From contig CAJNDS010000244.1 of assembly GCA_905221605.1 (NCBI GenBank), positions 1 to 64,000 on the forward strand: 64,000 nucleotides of DNA. Direction: 5' to 3'. Source of the stretch: Symbiodinium natans (taxonomy: Eukaryota; Sar; Dinophyceae; Suessiales; Symbiodiniaceae). A program made the translations under genes and the position numbers. Under the pieces are notes generated by a model. That model was not told the origin of the DNA. It did no database searches and saw only the letters and a program-made list of their open reading frames with translations. Below, piece by piece: positions 1 through 11,500 of the stretch. Position 1 is the first letter of the stretch; each line of letters starts with the position of its first letter.

Positions 1-1580
1 GTGGCTTGTTTCTGCTGGTCGTGGCTGCATGATTACCGCACCCGGCCCAGGTTTGCCGGGCCGAAGACGCAAAGGCACTAGCCCCCCGCCCCTTTTTCGC
101 CACTACCCCAGCACCAAGTATAATCTCTAATCCGAAATCTCCACACGAAAAACAACACCCACACCATACCATGTATGCCCTGTGCCGTAAGCAGTAAGCC
201 AGAAGCCCTCTCAACCCTTTTACTACTATTTGAATAAGAACCCCCAATTTTTCTTGTAAGGGCAATGTCGGGATTGTCACATTGTATGTTGGGCGTTCTT
301 GAGCAAATAGTAGTTAGACGGTCTAACTTGAATGAAACATGCAAGAACTGCAAACCGCTGTAAACCTTTCAACTTGCCCAATGATCCCTCACCATTGGTC
401 ATCTCCAAAAAGACCTTATAAGATGATAGAAGATTATGGGGTGGAGATGGCAAATCTGGGTTGTAGTCTAACAAGATTTAATGGCTATGTCTTAAAGGAG
501 TTAACAGATCTAACATCACTGTACCGGCCTAGACCAAGCCCAGTGATTTAAAGGGCTTGTAGCACAGGCCTCACAAACTGTAGCCCATGTAGCCGGCCTT
601 TCGAGGCGAACTGTTGAAGAGCCAGTCTGCTCACCGGGAAGCTGCCAACTCGCCCTCCCGGATTACCCTATGCGAAAATGCAAGACGGAGGCCGCAATAC
701 GCGGACCGACACACTTCGCACTTGACAGGGGACCCTCCCACACACAAAAAGGTCGGCGGATGAGAAAGTAGTGGGAAGTTTCATCTTGGGTTCAGGGTCT
801 GGGGTTAGAAGGGTTTTTTTCATTCTAGAGTAGAGGATGCTAGAGTAGAGGACCTAACTGCAGGACACTCTCAATGACATCGTTGAGTTGAAGGCCAGTG
901 CCTGCACAAAAGGTTGTTGCAGGGTTTTTTGGACTAAGTTTTACGAAGAAGCATCATGACGGTTTCTTTTCTGAAGTGCAAGCTGCCTTTTCGGAAGGGC
1001 AGTTCTGCTGCAAGCAATTGTGCTAGGGAATGTCTACGAAGAGCCTACAAGCCCGAAGGTTAGGCAAAACGCTTCATGATCATCGTGCCTTGACCCGCCC
1101 AGATCTTGAAGCACCAAGTGCTCGATCGTTGAAAAGTCTACCCCTCTGCACACGCACACACAACTGTGAAGAACAACTTGAAGTCTCCAGGCCGTGGCGC
1201 ACTTCCTTTCAGAGACGTGCTGGACTGAGACCGTCCCTCTGACCTGTGGGTGGGTTTTGCACCGGATAGACTGCTGCTTGGAATAGGAGCTACCATGCTG
1301 GATGGCGTCAGAACTAGGAGGAGCATCTGCTGCAAACCAAATATCTTCAAAAAAGGAAAATAAGGCCAGATCACAACGATGTAAGTCTGTACTTACGAGG
1401 ATGTTTTGCTTTTGCACTTGGGCGCCCAGGACGCTAGTTTGGCTCTCGAGGGATTTCAGGTTTCATGACTCATGAGGAACATGTTCAGACGTTAAGCTGC
1501 GACCAGACGACAGTTCAGGGCAAGCCCTTGCAAGGGCCGAAAGAAGCCTCTTCACTGGAGGATTGGAAGTTTCACTGCTA
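1..1580. other. Unassigned stretch without a supported gene
   Basis: Short open frames occur on both strands but none shows a domain, repeat or convincing exon boundary. A poly-T-containing stretch near 810 and a GT/CA-rich patch near 1150 are the only simple-sequence features. I see no gene here that I can support. Confidence 0.5.
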
Positions 1581-1703
1581 GCACGCTATGCTTTGGTCCT
1601 GTGAATGCACTGTCAAAACATGTTGCGACACGTTGCAGGCGGACTTGTCACACAGCAACTTGTCGGCGAAAGAGGGGGAGGCACAAGCCGGTGACAGTTA
1701 TTT

Positions 1704-1880
1704 GTGTCATGGTCGGGGCAAAGTGGCGTACCAGGACATCATCAAAGCCGTGAGCAAGAACATGGTCACGGGCCTGATCCTGAACAAGTGTGCTCTGGAC
1801 ATGCGCGTCATCGAGGCTCTGCATGTTGGCTTGTTCCGGGGCTTCATGTACTTCCCGTGTGGAACACCAGCGCAGCTCAG
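1704..1880 (+). CDS. Possible exon, LRR-like
   Basis: The plus frame contains AYQDIIKAVSKNMVTGLILN followed by KCALDMRVIEALHVGLFRG, a helical, well-composed stretch that loosely matches the L-x-L-x-x-C pattern of leucine-rich repeats. It lies about 1.3 kb upstream of the first clear LRR exon on the same strand, so it could be an upstream exon of that gene. No clean AG|G start or donor could be fixed, and the assignment is inference from composition and position only. Confidence 0.3.
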
Positions 1881-1985
1881 GCTTGGGGTTAGTTGAAGGT
1901 CCTATGCGTTGTCACGCACATCCGCTATCACGCACATCTGAGCCCGACATCCGATTCGTCGTCACTCACAGGTTTTGCAAAAGCT

Positions 1986-2530
1986 CATGATGCTCAAGAC
2001 TGAAAGGTAAGGTAGGGCACGCAATGAAGTTGGAGGCGCTCTTGGCGACCCTTTGTCTCCAACTCGCACACGTTGGCATTCGGAAAAAGCCCTATAGCAC
2101 TAAGGTGGTGTTCGGTTGCCACTGTATCTATCCAACAGTGGGACAAGGAGCTCTTGGGTATGCGCCTTGGCAACTGCGCAAGGGCAGGGCAGGGTAGGTA
2201 GGGCCGGGTTGGGGTGGGCAGGGCAGCATAGGGCAGATGTCATCCAACACAGAAGGAGGCGCCGCCAGCCCTGCCCTGAAGAAGCATCATGGCCGGTACT
2301 ACCTGGACCTCTTTGCTGGGGCGGGGGATCGCTTGAGGACTCCCGATGCTATGAGGACGCCATGCGAATTCATGGGCCAGAGTTTGACTTGACGCAGTGC
2401 CACAACACTTCTCATCAAGGCAGTGCCCGACATGAAGTTTTGGGGCGCACATGCCCGAACCTCCGCTGTTCGAGACTTTTCCGTCGGGGTGACCCCTCAG
2501 GTTCTTGAGTGCCGAAGACCAGCACTTGGC
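1986..2530 (+). pseudogene. Decayed fragment of a tyrosine-recombinase retroelement (leader plus methyltransferase-like part)
   Basis: From about 1990 the sequence GATGCTCAAGACTGAAAGG and what follows matches, with indels, the leader of the retroelement at 7162-7230 (GATGCTCAAGTCTGAAAGG). At 2290-2330 a broken frame reads GRYYLDLFAGAG, which matches motif I (DLFxGxGG) of the methyltransferase-like frame at 12418-13158. It is followed in a shifted frame by LIKAV and KFWGAH, but the expected PC motif is destroyed. Recombinase and reverse transcriptase parts are absent, so most of the element has been deleted. Orientation matches the larger element. The end is a guess. Confidence 0.5.
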
Positions 2531-3155
2531 CACCATCTCAGCCCTGCATTCGTAGAGACTTCCCCGGTCTCCATGAACTTGCAATACCAGTTTAAAAACG
2601 CGCTTACTCTCCTGTTGGCAATCTCGATTCGGAGGACCCCACGCGCACCTTACAGGTTTAGGCCCAGACGGTCGGCCCTTCACCCGCGTTGCCCAAACAT
2701 CTCCGGCGTCTTCGCCATGACCTCAGCTCCATATCGGCTGCTCCGTTTCTCACAGCCGGGTTCCCGACAGGGTGGTGACCTACCCCTTCGGGTACTTCGG
2801 ACTTTGGCGGTGGCCTTCTTGCTGGGCTTCAAATCCTCGCTGAAGGCTACCTTCTATGACTCCACTGTGGGCGTCTTCTTTTCAAGCCTCGGCAAGCCTC
2901 ACAAGACCTTTTTTCACCTTGGTTCACTTCCTCTCCCGACAGCTAATATGGCGGTAGTTTTCCGCAAGCCCACTGTGACGGAGACTCAAGAGCAGGAAGC
3001 CGCAGAAAGGACAAGAGGCAGCATGAGGGAAGTACGTTTCTATCAGATCATCCTTGTCCTTTAGCACATCAGACGGCTGAAGAGCAGTATGAAACAGTAT
3101 GTAGCAGTTTGGCTTGTGCTTTTGCTCTTGGAACGCCTCTAGCGGGAGTCGCCAG

Positions 3156-5517
3156 GTTCTCGCATCGCAGCTTGGGCACATGACCCTGGTGAGCCTGGCC
3201 TTGCAGCAGAACAGCATGGGCGATGTCGGATTCCAGGCTTCCCCCATCTTTTCACACATCATCTTCCACCTCCTACGCTCCTCCTACGGTCCTACATCTT
3301 TTGAATTGACTGGTTTACTCTTACCGTGCTGCTCTTCCTCGCCTCCTTCTCTGCGGAAGGTGCTGGCAAGCGCCTTGGCTGACGCCTTTTGCCTGGAGAT
3401 CCTGGATGTGGGAGACAATGCCATTGGAGAAGCCAGTTGTGAGGCTGGGGATTTATTGAATCCAAGCTTCTTTCGAGCTTTCTTTGGTGGAGTTGAGCGA
3501 GAGGTGAGATTTAAACAGCAGGGCCGTAAGATGAAATAAACGTAGAGCAGGAAGAGTCCTTCAGAGCGTCAAAGATGTTGGTATCACAAGGCCCATTCTG
3601 ATAAGTCGTACCATGTCATAGCAGCAACACAGTGCAATGGCCGAGGCTTTTGCAACGATCTTGAGGATCCCCACGCTTAAGGAGCTGCGTGCAGACCACA
3701 ATCAGCTGGGTGATGCGGGAGCCAAGGACTGAAGACTCTGAGGTTGCTGTTCAGATGCCGTTTTTTTGGGGCCTGCTTCTTGGCCTTCATGTGAGCTGCT
3801 CTGCAGGTGGCCGCGGCATGTCTGAACGATGAGATTGCAGCACTTGAACTCCTTAGCTTGGCTGACAATCACATTGGCAGAGACGGGCTCGAGGCCAGAT
3901 CGCTTGTCACAAGGTATCGCAGCAAGTCGGTGCAGCGACGTTCCAGGCCGTGGCAGAGATCCAAGGGTGCCAAAACCGTATTGGGCTCCGCATTGGCATG
4001 AACGGCGACAGCGGCTATGTTGGCCGCTCTTTCGCGGAGGCACGGTGATGTTTGATTCATGGATAGGGACAGCAGCTGAGTTGCTTCAGGTCCTCGCCCA
4101 AAACGCGTCTATCAAGCTGTTGGACCCAGTCGTCGAGCACATGATGACCGACGTTATGCAAGCTATGCAGGTGTCGAGTGACGTCGTGCATTGGATGCGC
4201 GTGCCGCCGTGAAACTGCGCTGTAGGCCGGCAATGTCCATGAGGTCTACTTCGACAGCAACAGTTCTACGAAGGCCGAAAACAGGAGTTGTTGTAGCTGC
4301 CGTAGCTGCGTTGAGGCACAGCGCTTTAGTCAGCATGTGCCCCAGTGTCTTGTGTTTTGGTGTTGGCTGACTGTTGGCAATACGTCATCTCAGAGTTGCA
4401 CCTCCACTAGTCTACACACGAAAGGCCCGCCTGCCAGCTTCGCGCACGAAAGTCTACAAGGCTCGTGCTGAATGCTTGCGGTAGCAGTAGTGGAAAGCCT
4501 GCTGGTGCAAAATGCAATGCGCCCCAGGGCTTGGCTACGGCCTTCCAGGGAATGTCCTCTCTTGAGATCGTGGAACTCATCGACCACGTCACCATCGGGC
4601 ACTTCGCGGAGGCCGACAAACTCGGAAACCAGCGCATGCAGGCCGGCTGAAAAACATGCTCATCCAGAGGTTCAGACACCAACCTTGATACAACGTTCCA
4701 CCGCCGCGTCTCATCCTGCGGCTCTATAAATAAGAAATGCTTTTCTCTTCGACACTTACACTAAGGCAGTGCACTATTTTACACTGGTGGGACTGTGAGG
4801 CCTTCGCACCGGCCCTCGCAAGCCACGTGGCCCTGCGGCGCCTGAACCTGCACGGCAACCATATTGGGGACGCGGGCGCAAAGGCGGACGGACTCTTCCG
4901 GGCAGTGATTCATAATAGCAAACAGACGCAAATAGCAGCAGTAGGACTCAGTAGGAGCACCAGCACTTGTATTTCTTTTCGATGTAGCAGTAGTAGAAGA
5001 AGTTACTGTAGCTGTTGAAAAAGTAGCACTTGTGCTAGGACAAAACACAGTAGCTGTCACAGCCATTGCAATAGTCAAGGCGAGGGGAATTACGATGTAC
5101 TGGAATCTGGGAGTACAATCGCCGTCAGTGTCGTGGCAAGTCGTGGCCAAGCACGGCGCTTGTTAGTTCCGCTCGTTGTTTTGTGCGTTGCCGGTCTTTT
5201 TCCCCAGAGAAGCCATGTCCGAGCATTACGACGTCCATGTCTGAAAGAAAACCATCTCATTCCGGAGGCAGAATATGTCGGAGTTTGGTAGCTGGCGAGC
5301 GAGTTGTGACATGTTTTGGCTTTGCGTTGACAGAAGGAACGCATCAACCTCATTAAACAGATACCATGGCTCAGACAGCCGTGCACTGTGTGTACACTGT
5401 GTCAAAGAGCTCGCACGGGAGCAACCCTGCCAGGCCCTTGCGAGAGCCCTTGTGGACAAGGTCAAGCTCGAGCTTCTTGACCTGTGTGCCAACAGCATTG
5501 GGGCCAGAGGAATGCAG
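3156..5517 (+). CDS. LRR gene, exons 1-8 (upstream block)
   Basis: This block holds the more diverged repeats. Exon 1 reads MTLVSLALQQNSMGDVGFQ, exon 2 LEILDVGDNAIGE, exon 3 LKELRADHNQLGDAGAK with a GA donor (AAG|GACTG), exon 4 LELLSLADNHIGRDGLE. Exon 5 (4090-4170) has lost most LRR consensus residues (IKLLDPVVEHMMTDVMQAM) yet keeps exactly 27 codons and both splice borders. Exon 6 reads LEIVELIDHVTIG and is also weak. Exons 7 (LRRLNLHGNHIGDAGAK) and 8 (LELLDLCANSIGARGMQ) are typical. Most donors are GC. Introns here are about 80-550 nt. A sequence between exons 6 and 7 could hide a missed exon. Confidence 0.75.
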
Positions 5518-8500
5518 GCCGCGGAACCCAGTGCAGTGCAGCTTCTCACTCTTGCGAAGTATTTCCCCAAACAGGAACCGTTTGGGGTCCTCTCCTCAGA
5601 AAAAAAAAAGTGTCACGCGCTTGGCCAGATGGGTGTCACGCGCTTCGGGCCTGTGGTCTCCCATGGTCTCCGATCATGAACACAATTGGGCCATTGGGGC
5701 CGGGCGGGTGTCATGCGCTCGCGCCTGCGGTCTCCCATGGTCTCCGATCATGAGCACAATTGGGGCCAATTGGGGCTGGGTGAGTGTCACGCGCTTCGGG
5801 GCCTGTGGTCTCCCATGGTCTCCGATCATGAGCCAGGCGGGTGTCATGCGCTCGGGCCTGTGGTGTCACGTGTTTCGGGCCTGCGGTCTCCCACGGTCTC
5901 CGATCATGAGCACAATTGCGGCCAACATGAGCCGGGTGGGTGTCACGCGCTCGGGCCTTTGGTCCTCACGCGCTTCGGGCCTGTGGTTTTTCCCCAAAAG
6001 GAACTGTTTGGGGCGCTCTCCTCAGAAAAAAGTGCCACGCGATTAGCTAGACGGGTGGCACGCGCTTGGGTCCGTGGACGCATGGAGCGCAATGGGGCCG
6101 GGTGGGTGTCACGCGGTCCATGGTTTTCATGGTTTTGGAAGTGACAGGGGTTTGGGAGGGTGTCACGCGCTTGGGTCCGTGGTCTCCCATGGTCTCCGCT
6201 CATGAGCGCAATGGTCCGGGTCGTGATCTCCACGGTCTCCTCTCCGATCATGAGCGACAGGGGTTGAGAGGGTGTCGCGCGCTTGGGTTCGTGGTCTCCC
6301 ATGGTCTCCGACCATGAGCGCAATGGGGCCGGGCGGGTGTCTCGCGGTTCGGGCCCGTGGTGAGCGACCTCGCCCGCGCTAATGCGTTCAGCTGTTTTCG
6401 CCTTCTAAAAAGTGCACAAAGAGAGCACGGCGTTGCAAATGTGGAAAGCAAGACCAAATGCGTTTTTTAGGCCTGGCAAAATGCATTCGGGCAGCGCTTG
6501 GACATCTGGTATTTTACGACCAACATTTCCCCGACATGCGTCTGAGGGCATTCCACATGCATTTTTCGTCGCCCGAAAACGCATTTGGCACTGGTTTCCT
6601 ATCATGTTGCAATCTTGGGTTCTGCCGGCTGAAATTTCATGTCTTTCTGCGCATAAGAACATCATAGAACATCTATATATAGGATTTGAACGCGTTTGGA
6701 ACCATAATCACCGTTTCGCAAAATTCCCGAAGAGGGGCCTATAAAATCAGAAGCAACATGCCCAGATGCATTTTGCAAAGCAGGCAAAATGCATTCGCGC
6801 AGCTTGTTCCTTCCAAAACCACAATAAAAAACTCGCTTGATAGCTGACTTTTGTGTCAACGACAGAGGCCCCGTACGGAAGAAACCAAAGTCCGAAGGCA
6901 TTTTTTGCCTGTGCCCAAATGCATTCAGCTGTTTTCGCTTTGAAAAAGTGCAGAAAGAGCACGCGGCGTTGCACATGTGGAAAGCAAGACCAAATGCGTT
7001 GTTCAGGCCTGGCAAAATGCATTCGGGCAACATCTGGTCATCCATGTCTATTCGGTTTGCTCCATTACAGCATGAAAAACAAACGACAACAATAAGAAAT
7101 AATATGTTCGTGCGTGCACAGGAATACTGAGCCGAGCGCATCATGAAATGCGACGTGGCTAACGATGCTCAAGTCTGAAAGGATAGTAAGGCCATGCGAT
7201 GGGAAGCGCTATTGGTCGCTTGGGCTGCGCACTGGCTTGATTTGGGGCGAAAGGCTCCCACGCTCACTTGCTTCCCACCTCCTGAACCTTGCGTGTGTGA
7301 GTGCCGAGTGGAGGTGATTCATAGTGAGAACAGGACCCACGAAGGCACGACCCAAGGACATTGGAACCAGTCGTGGTTGTGGCAGGGCGCAGGGGCATCT
7401 TTGATCACTGTGGGCTCCGCCCTGGGCATCAGATCCTGGATAGTGTCGAGGTCACGAGCGAAGATAGAGGCCGGGCCCGCAAGCTCTCCACGACGCAGAG
7501 GCGGCGGAATCATTGAGTATGTCGGCTGACTATGATGCTGGTGCCAAAGTGATTGTCTGGTACACGGACGACGACGTGTGGCATGAGCGGATTGTCCTGG
7601 CTCCAGGTCTGGTAGCTGGAACCTGGTGGGTGTTGACCCCTGATGGGGACGTCTACGAAGAATCCCTCTTGGGCAAGGCCAAGGATGGTCCAGACAAAGT
7701 TCGCCACGTCCCCTTTGGAGTGCGCACCCTGGCTAATCTGAGGCGAGGCGTATATCGCTTCAAGAAGCCCTTGGACGATGCAGAGCTGAAGGGTCACGTG
7801 AGGCAGGCCCATGAGGCCCATCGCAGTGCCCATGGAAGGCTCCCTGGTGACGGGACTGGACAGGTGCTTCTGGCCGATGGAAGCCTGGTGGGATTGGAGG
7901 GTTGGCTTCAGCCTCGGTTTCGGGTCACAGCGAAAGGACCTAGACGGGCTGCAGTACAACATGGACCAATTCCGGCGGGCTCCAGATGGAGAGTGGCTGA
8001 TCCCAGAGGTTCTTTCACTTTGGGAATGGAAGTGCGGGCTCTACAAGGCGACGATCTCCGCCTGTCCGACACAGATGGGGTGATCGTCCGTGAGGGCCGC
8101 TGGCTTCGAGTCGAAGTAGTCGAGGATGATGCCTTCGACGAATGGCTGTCCAGGCGACAGCTCGAGCTGGGAGTCTCCGAGGCAGTGTCAATCGACAAGG
8201 CCTTGGGCGTTGGGAGTCTTGACGAGCCGGAGACGCAGATCACGGAGGAGAAGGTCAAGCCGTCCGAGGTCGATGACGCCCGTACCTTGTGGGTCGAGTA
8301 CGACTCCCAAGGTGAACGATACAGGGACTGGAGACGAGTGGTTCAGGATTCGAGCTCATCCATCTTCAGCGATTGGCCGCACCAGGGTCCCCAAAGCACA
8401 CTCCACATGTTAAAGCATTGCTTGAAGCACGGCGGTGAGCCCCGTTCATGGATGCAGCTGTGGATGAAGAAGCACAACGTGGCGGAGCACGACCGAACTG

Positions 8501-11500
8501 CCCACGAGCTCCGAGCCCTCATCGAGATCATTTATTTGGGGGGAAGTTACGATCAACTTAACCTTCCAAGCCTTGCGAGCTTTGAAGCTGCTTCCAGACG
8601 TGTTCAAACCATCGTAGAGGCATTTGCCTCGGGGAGCGCGGCAGGGCCCGAGTGGGGCCACGCCCGACTCTTCACCGGGAGCTTTTCTCCCGACGATCTG
8701 GTTTCGCCCGAGCTGCGCGCTTGGGCGGCCAAGCGAGGCAAAGAAGGAACTGCAGACTGCAAGACAGAAAATGAAGGACGCTCGTCGGGGCCCACAGCCG
8801 CCCGATGGTGACGAGCTCACAGGCAAGGAAGCATTCCCTGGTGGCGGGGGTCGTGGACGGGGCCGGGGCCGCGCCAGCCGCGGGCTGGAGGCCCCGCACA
8901 GCCCATGATGGATGGTTCGGCGGCCGCCTGCCCAGGGGGGAGGTCGCCTTCTTCTAGCAGCCCTGGGAATCGGCTCTTCCCTCTTCCTCGCCCTGAGTGG
9001 GAAGAAGGCCGGTGAGCCGCCGCTGCGCACAGAGGCAGGGACGGCGAAAGCTTGAATTCGAATACTTTCGGCAAGGGGTTGATCTCCTCAACTGGATGTC
9101 GGGGACTTCGTCCTCATCGACCCCTACCTTTCCACCTTCAAGGCTGCAAAGCGAAGTCTTGGAGAGAGTGCAGGCGCTGGCGCGATCATCAGTTCGCTCC
9201 GAGGCCAGTTTTTTGCCTGCGCTTTCCGGTGAGGCAGCCATTAGAGAGCTGCTCAAGGGAAGCTCTGAGTATCAGGGACTCCCGTCAACTTTGGCGAGTT
9301 TCATGGGCGAGCGCGTCTCTCTACCTGAAGATTTACATGATTCACCTCAGATCCTCGATCTTCTACCTCAAGACGCCCGTCGCCACCTAGAAGCTCCTGA
9401 GCGCATGCTTCGTGAGACTCCTGAGGACTGCACCATTGTTCCATACTGGGATCCGGTTCTGAGGGGAAGTCTAAAAGAGTATCGTAAATTCATTCAGAAG
9501 CTGTACCGCATCGGTTTCCTCGACCTGACCTTGGTTCCTGCTGAGAGGGCTGGGGCCTTTTTCGTCAAGAAGTCGGACGGTGTCAAGCAGAGATTGATCA
9601 TCGATGGAAGGCGAGCTAACGCTAGACTTGTTGATCCCCCTGCTGTCCGACTTTGTACTCCTGAGGCCTTTGCCCGCATCGAGATTGAGATTGACCCGGG
9701 CTCGGGCATGGACTTCGAGGCGCTCATCAACGGGGTCGGGCTGCATGTAGGACTGTCAGATGTAAAAGATTGCTTCCACAGGATGATCCAACCGAGATGG
9801 TTGGGAAAGTTTTTCTGCTTGGACCCTATACCGCTGAAGTGGGTGATGAGGGATGGGGGAGAGGTTGACGGGCAATGGGTGCATCCTGAGCAGCTCGTTT
9901 TCCCCTTCCCTCGCCCGCTCTGCATGGGGTGCAGTTGGTCGCTGTATTTTGCCCAGTCCGCTAACGAGAATCTTATTGCAACAATACCCAGGTTGGCCCA
10001 CTCAAGGCTGGTGAACGATCGAAGCGACCCCGTCGTTATCCAGGCGAACCTGGAGGAGAACCAGGCCGGGGTTTCAGGAGATTACCACTATGTGTACGTG
10101 GACAACTTGGGGTTGATGTCGACTGACCGCAGGTATGTCTCGGAGTCCCTCAAAGAGGTCGAGAACACCTTCAATGCGCGCGGCCTGCTCTTGCACCCTG
10201 GCGAGGTCATGTTTGGCCAGGCCGAAGCCCTGGGGTGTCGATTGGACATGCAAGCTCGCAGCACACAGGTGAAGCCAGATAGAGCGTTGCGTATCCGGAA
10301 GGCGCTCGATGGGCTCTTGACGCGGGGGCGATCCACGGGACGGCTGTTGGAGGTTGTCATAGGCCACCTGACGTATGCTTTCCTGGTGAATCGTCCGCTG
10401 CTTTCAATTTTCCATCATTGCTACCGGTTCGTCAGGCGCCACTATCTGGAGAAGGCAAAGCTATGGCCCAGCGTCATCGAGGAGCTGAAGGCAGCGCGCG
10501 GGGCCTTAATCTTCTGCCGTAGTGACTGGTGGAGACAATGGAACGACTTGATCTCTGCCAGCGATGCCAGTCTAGAGGGATATGGCGTCTGTACCTGCAA
10601 GGCACCCAAAGCTGCGGTGTCCGCTGTGGGCCGGCTCTCTGAGAGGGAGAGGTTCAAGCGACGCGCGGGCCACTCAGCTCGGGAGTCTGCGCTGGAGGCC
10701 TTGCATGCTGACCTGGAAAGTCACTCAGAGGTCGACGATGAGCTCCTGGCATCAGCTGGATGGGCCGCCTCACGGGAATTCGCCGAAGTTCCGGCGAGCC
10801 TCCTCAGGAAGGACCTGTGGGACGTCAAGAGGGCTGGGCGCTGGAGGTTTCAAGAAGGCGAAGGGATCTATGAGCTTGAGTCGCGCGCCCTCCTCATGTC
10901 TCTGGAGCGGGTTGTCTGCAGCAGGCACGGTCGTGATATGAGACAACTATTGTTAGTGGACAATATGGCTGTCAGTCTTGCTTTCGAACGTTGTCGTAGT
11001 CGTCACTTCGGGGTTCTGAAGGTGATCAGGAAGTTCGGGGCGTACTGCTTAGGGCGCAACGTCTCGACCTCCGTGCGATGGGTCCCCTCTGAAGCCAATG
11101 CTGCCGATGGGCCATCTCGTGCTGCCCCAAGGTTCGAGAAAGAGGCAGCTGAGTCCGAGGCCAACAGTAAAGTCAGCGGCAAAGAAGAGAGGCCGACAGC
11201 TGGAAAAGCCTGCGCTGCAGCCTGCGCCCCCCTCGAAGAGGGCCCTGAAGGCAGAATCGCTAGGGGACACTCTGGTGACGCCTCCATCAAGAAGAACGGA
11301 GCTCCCTCAGACGGAAAAACAGCTACAACAGGTCCAGGGCATCAAGCAAACAAACGAGAGTACGTCCTCATCCACGACAGAGTCCGAGGACCGTGCAGAA
11401 GTCAAACCAAGGCAGCGAGTGGTGGCAAAGCGTGTGCGCCGCCGGCTCCGAAAGTACTTAGAGGCACGGGAAGCGGCAGCTCAGAGAGGGAGCACCTTCC

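Noticed and set aside
5366-6323. 226-, 152- and 126-codon frames over the minisatellite
   Set aside because: They consist of repeat translations (SPMVSDHE…), open on both strands.
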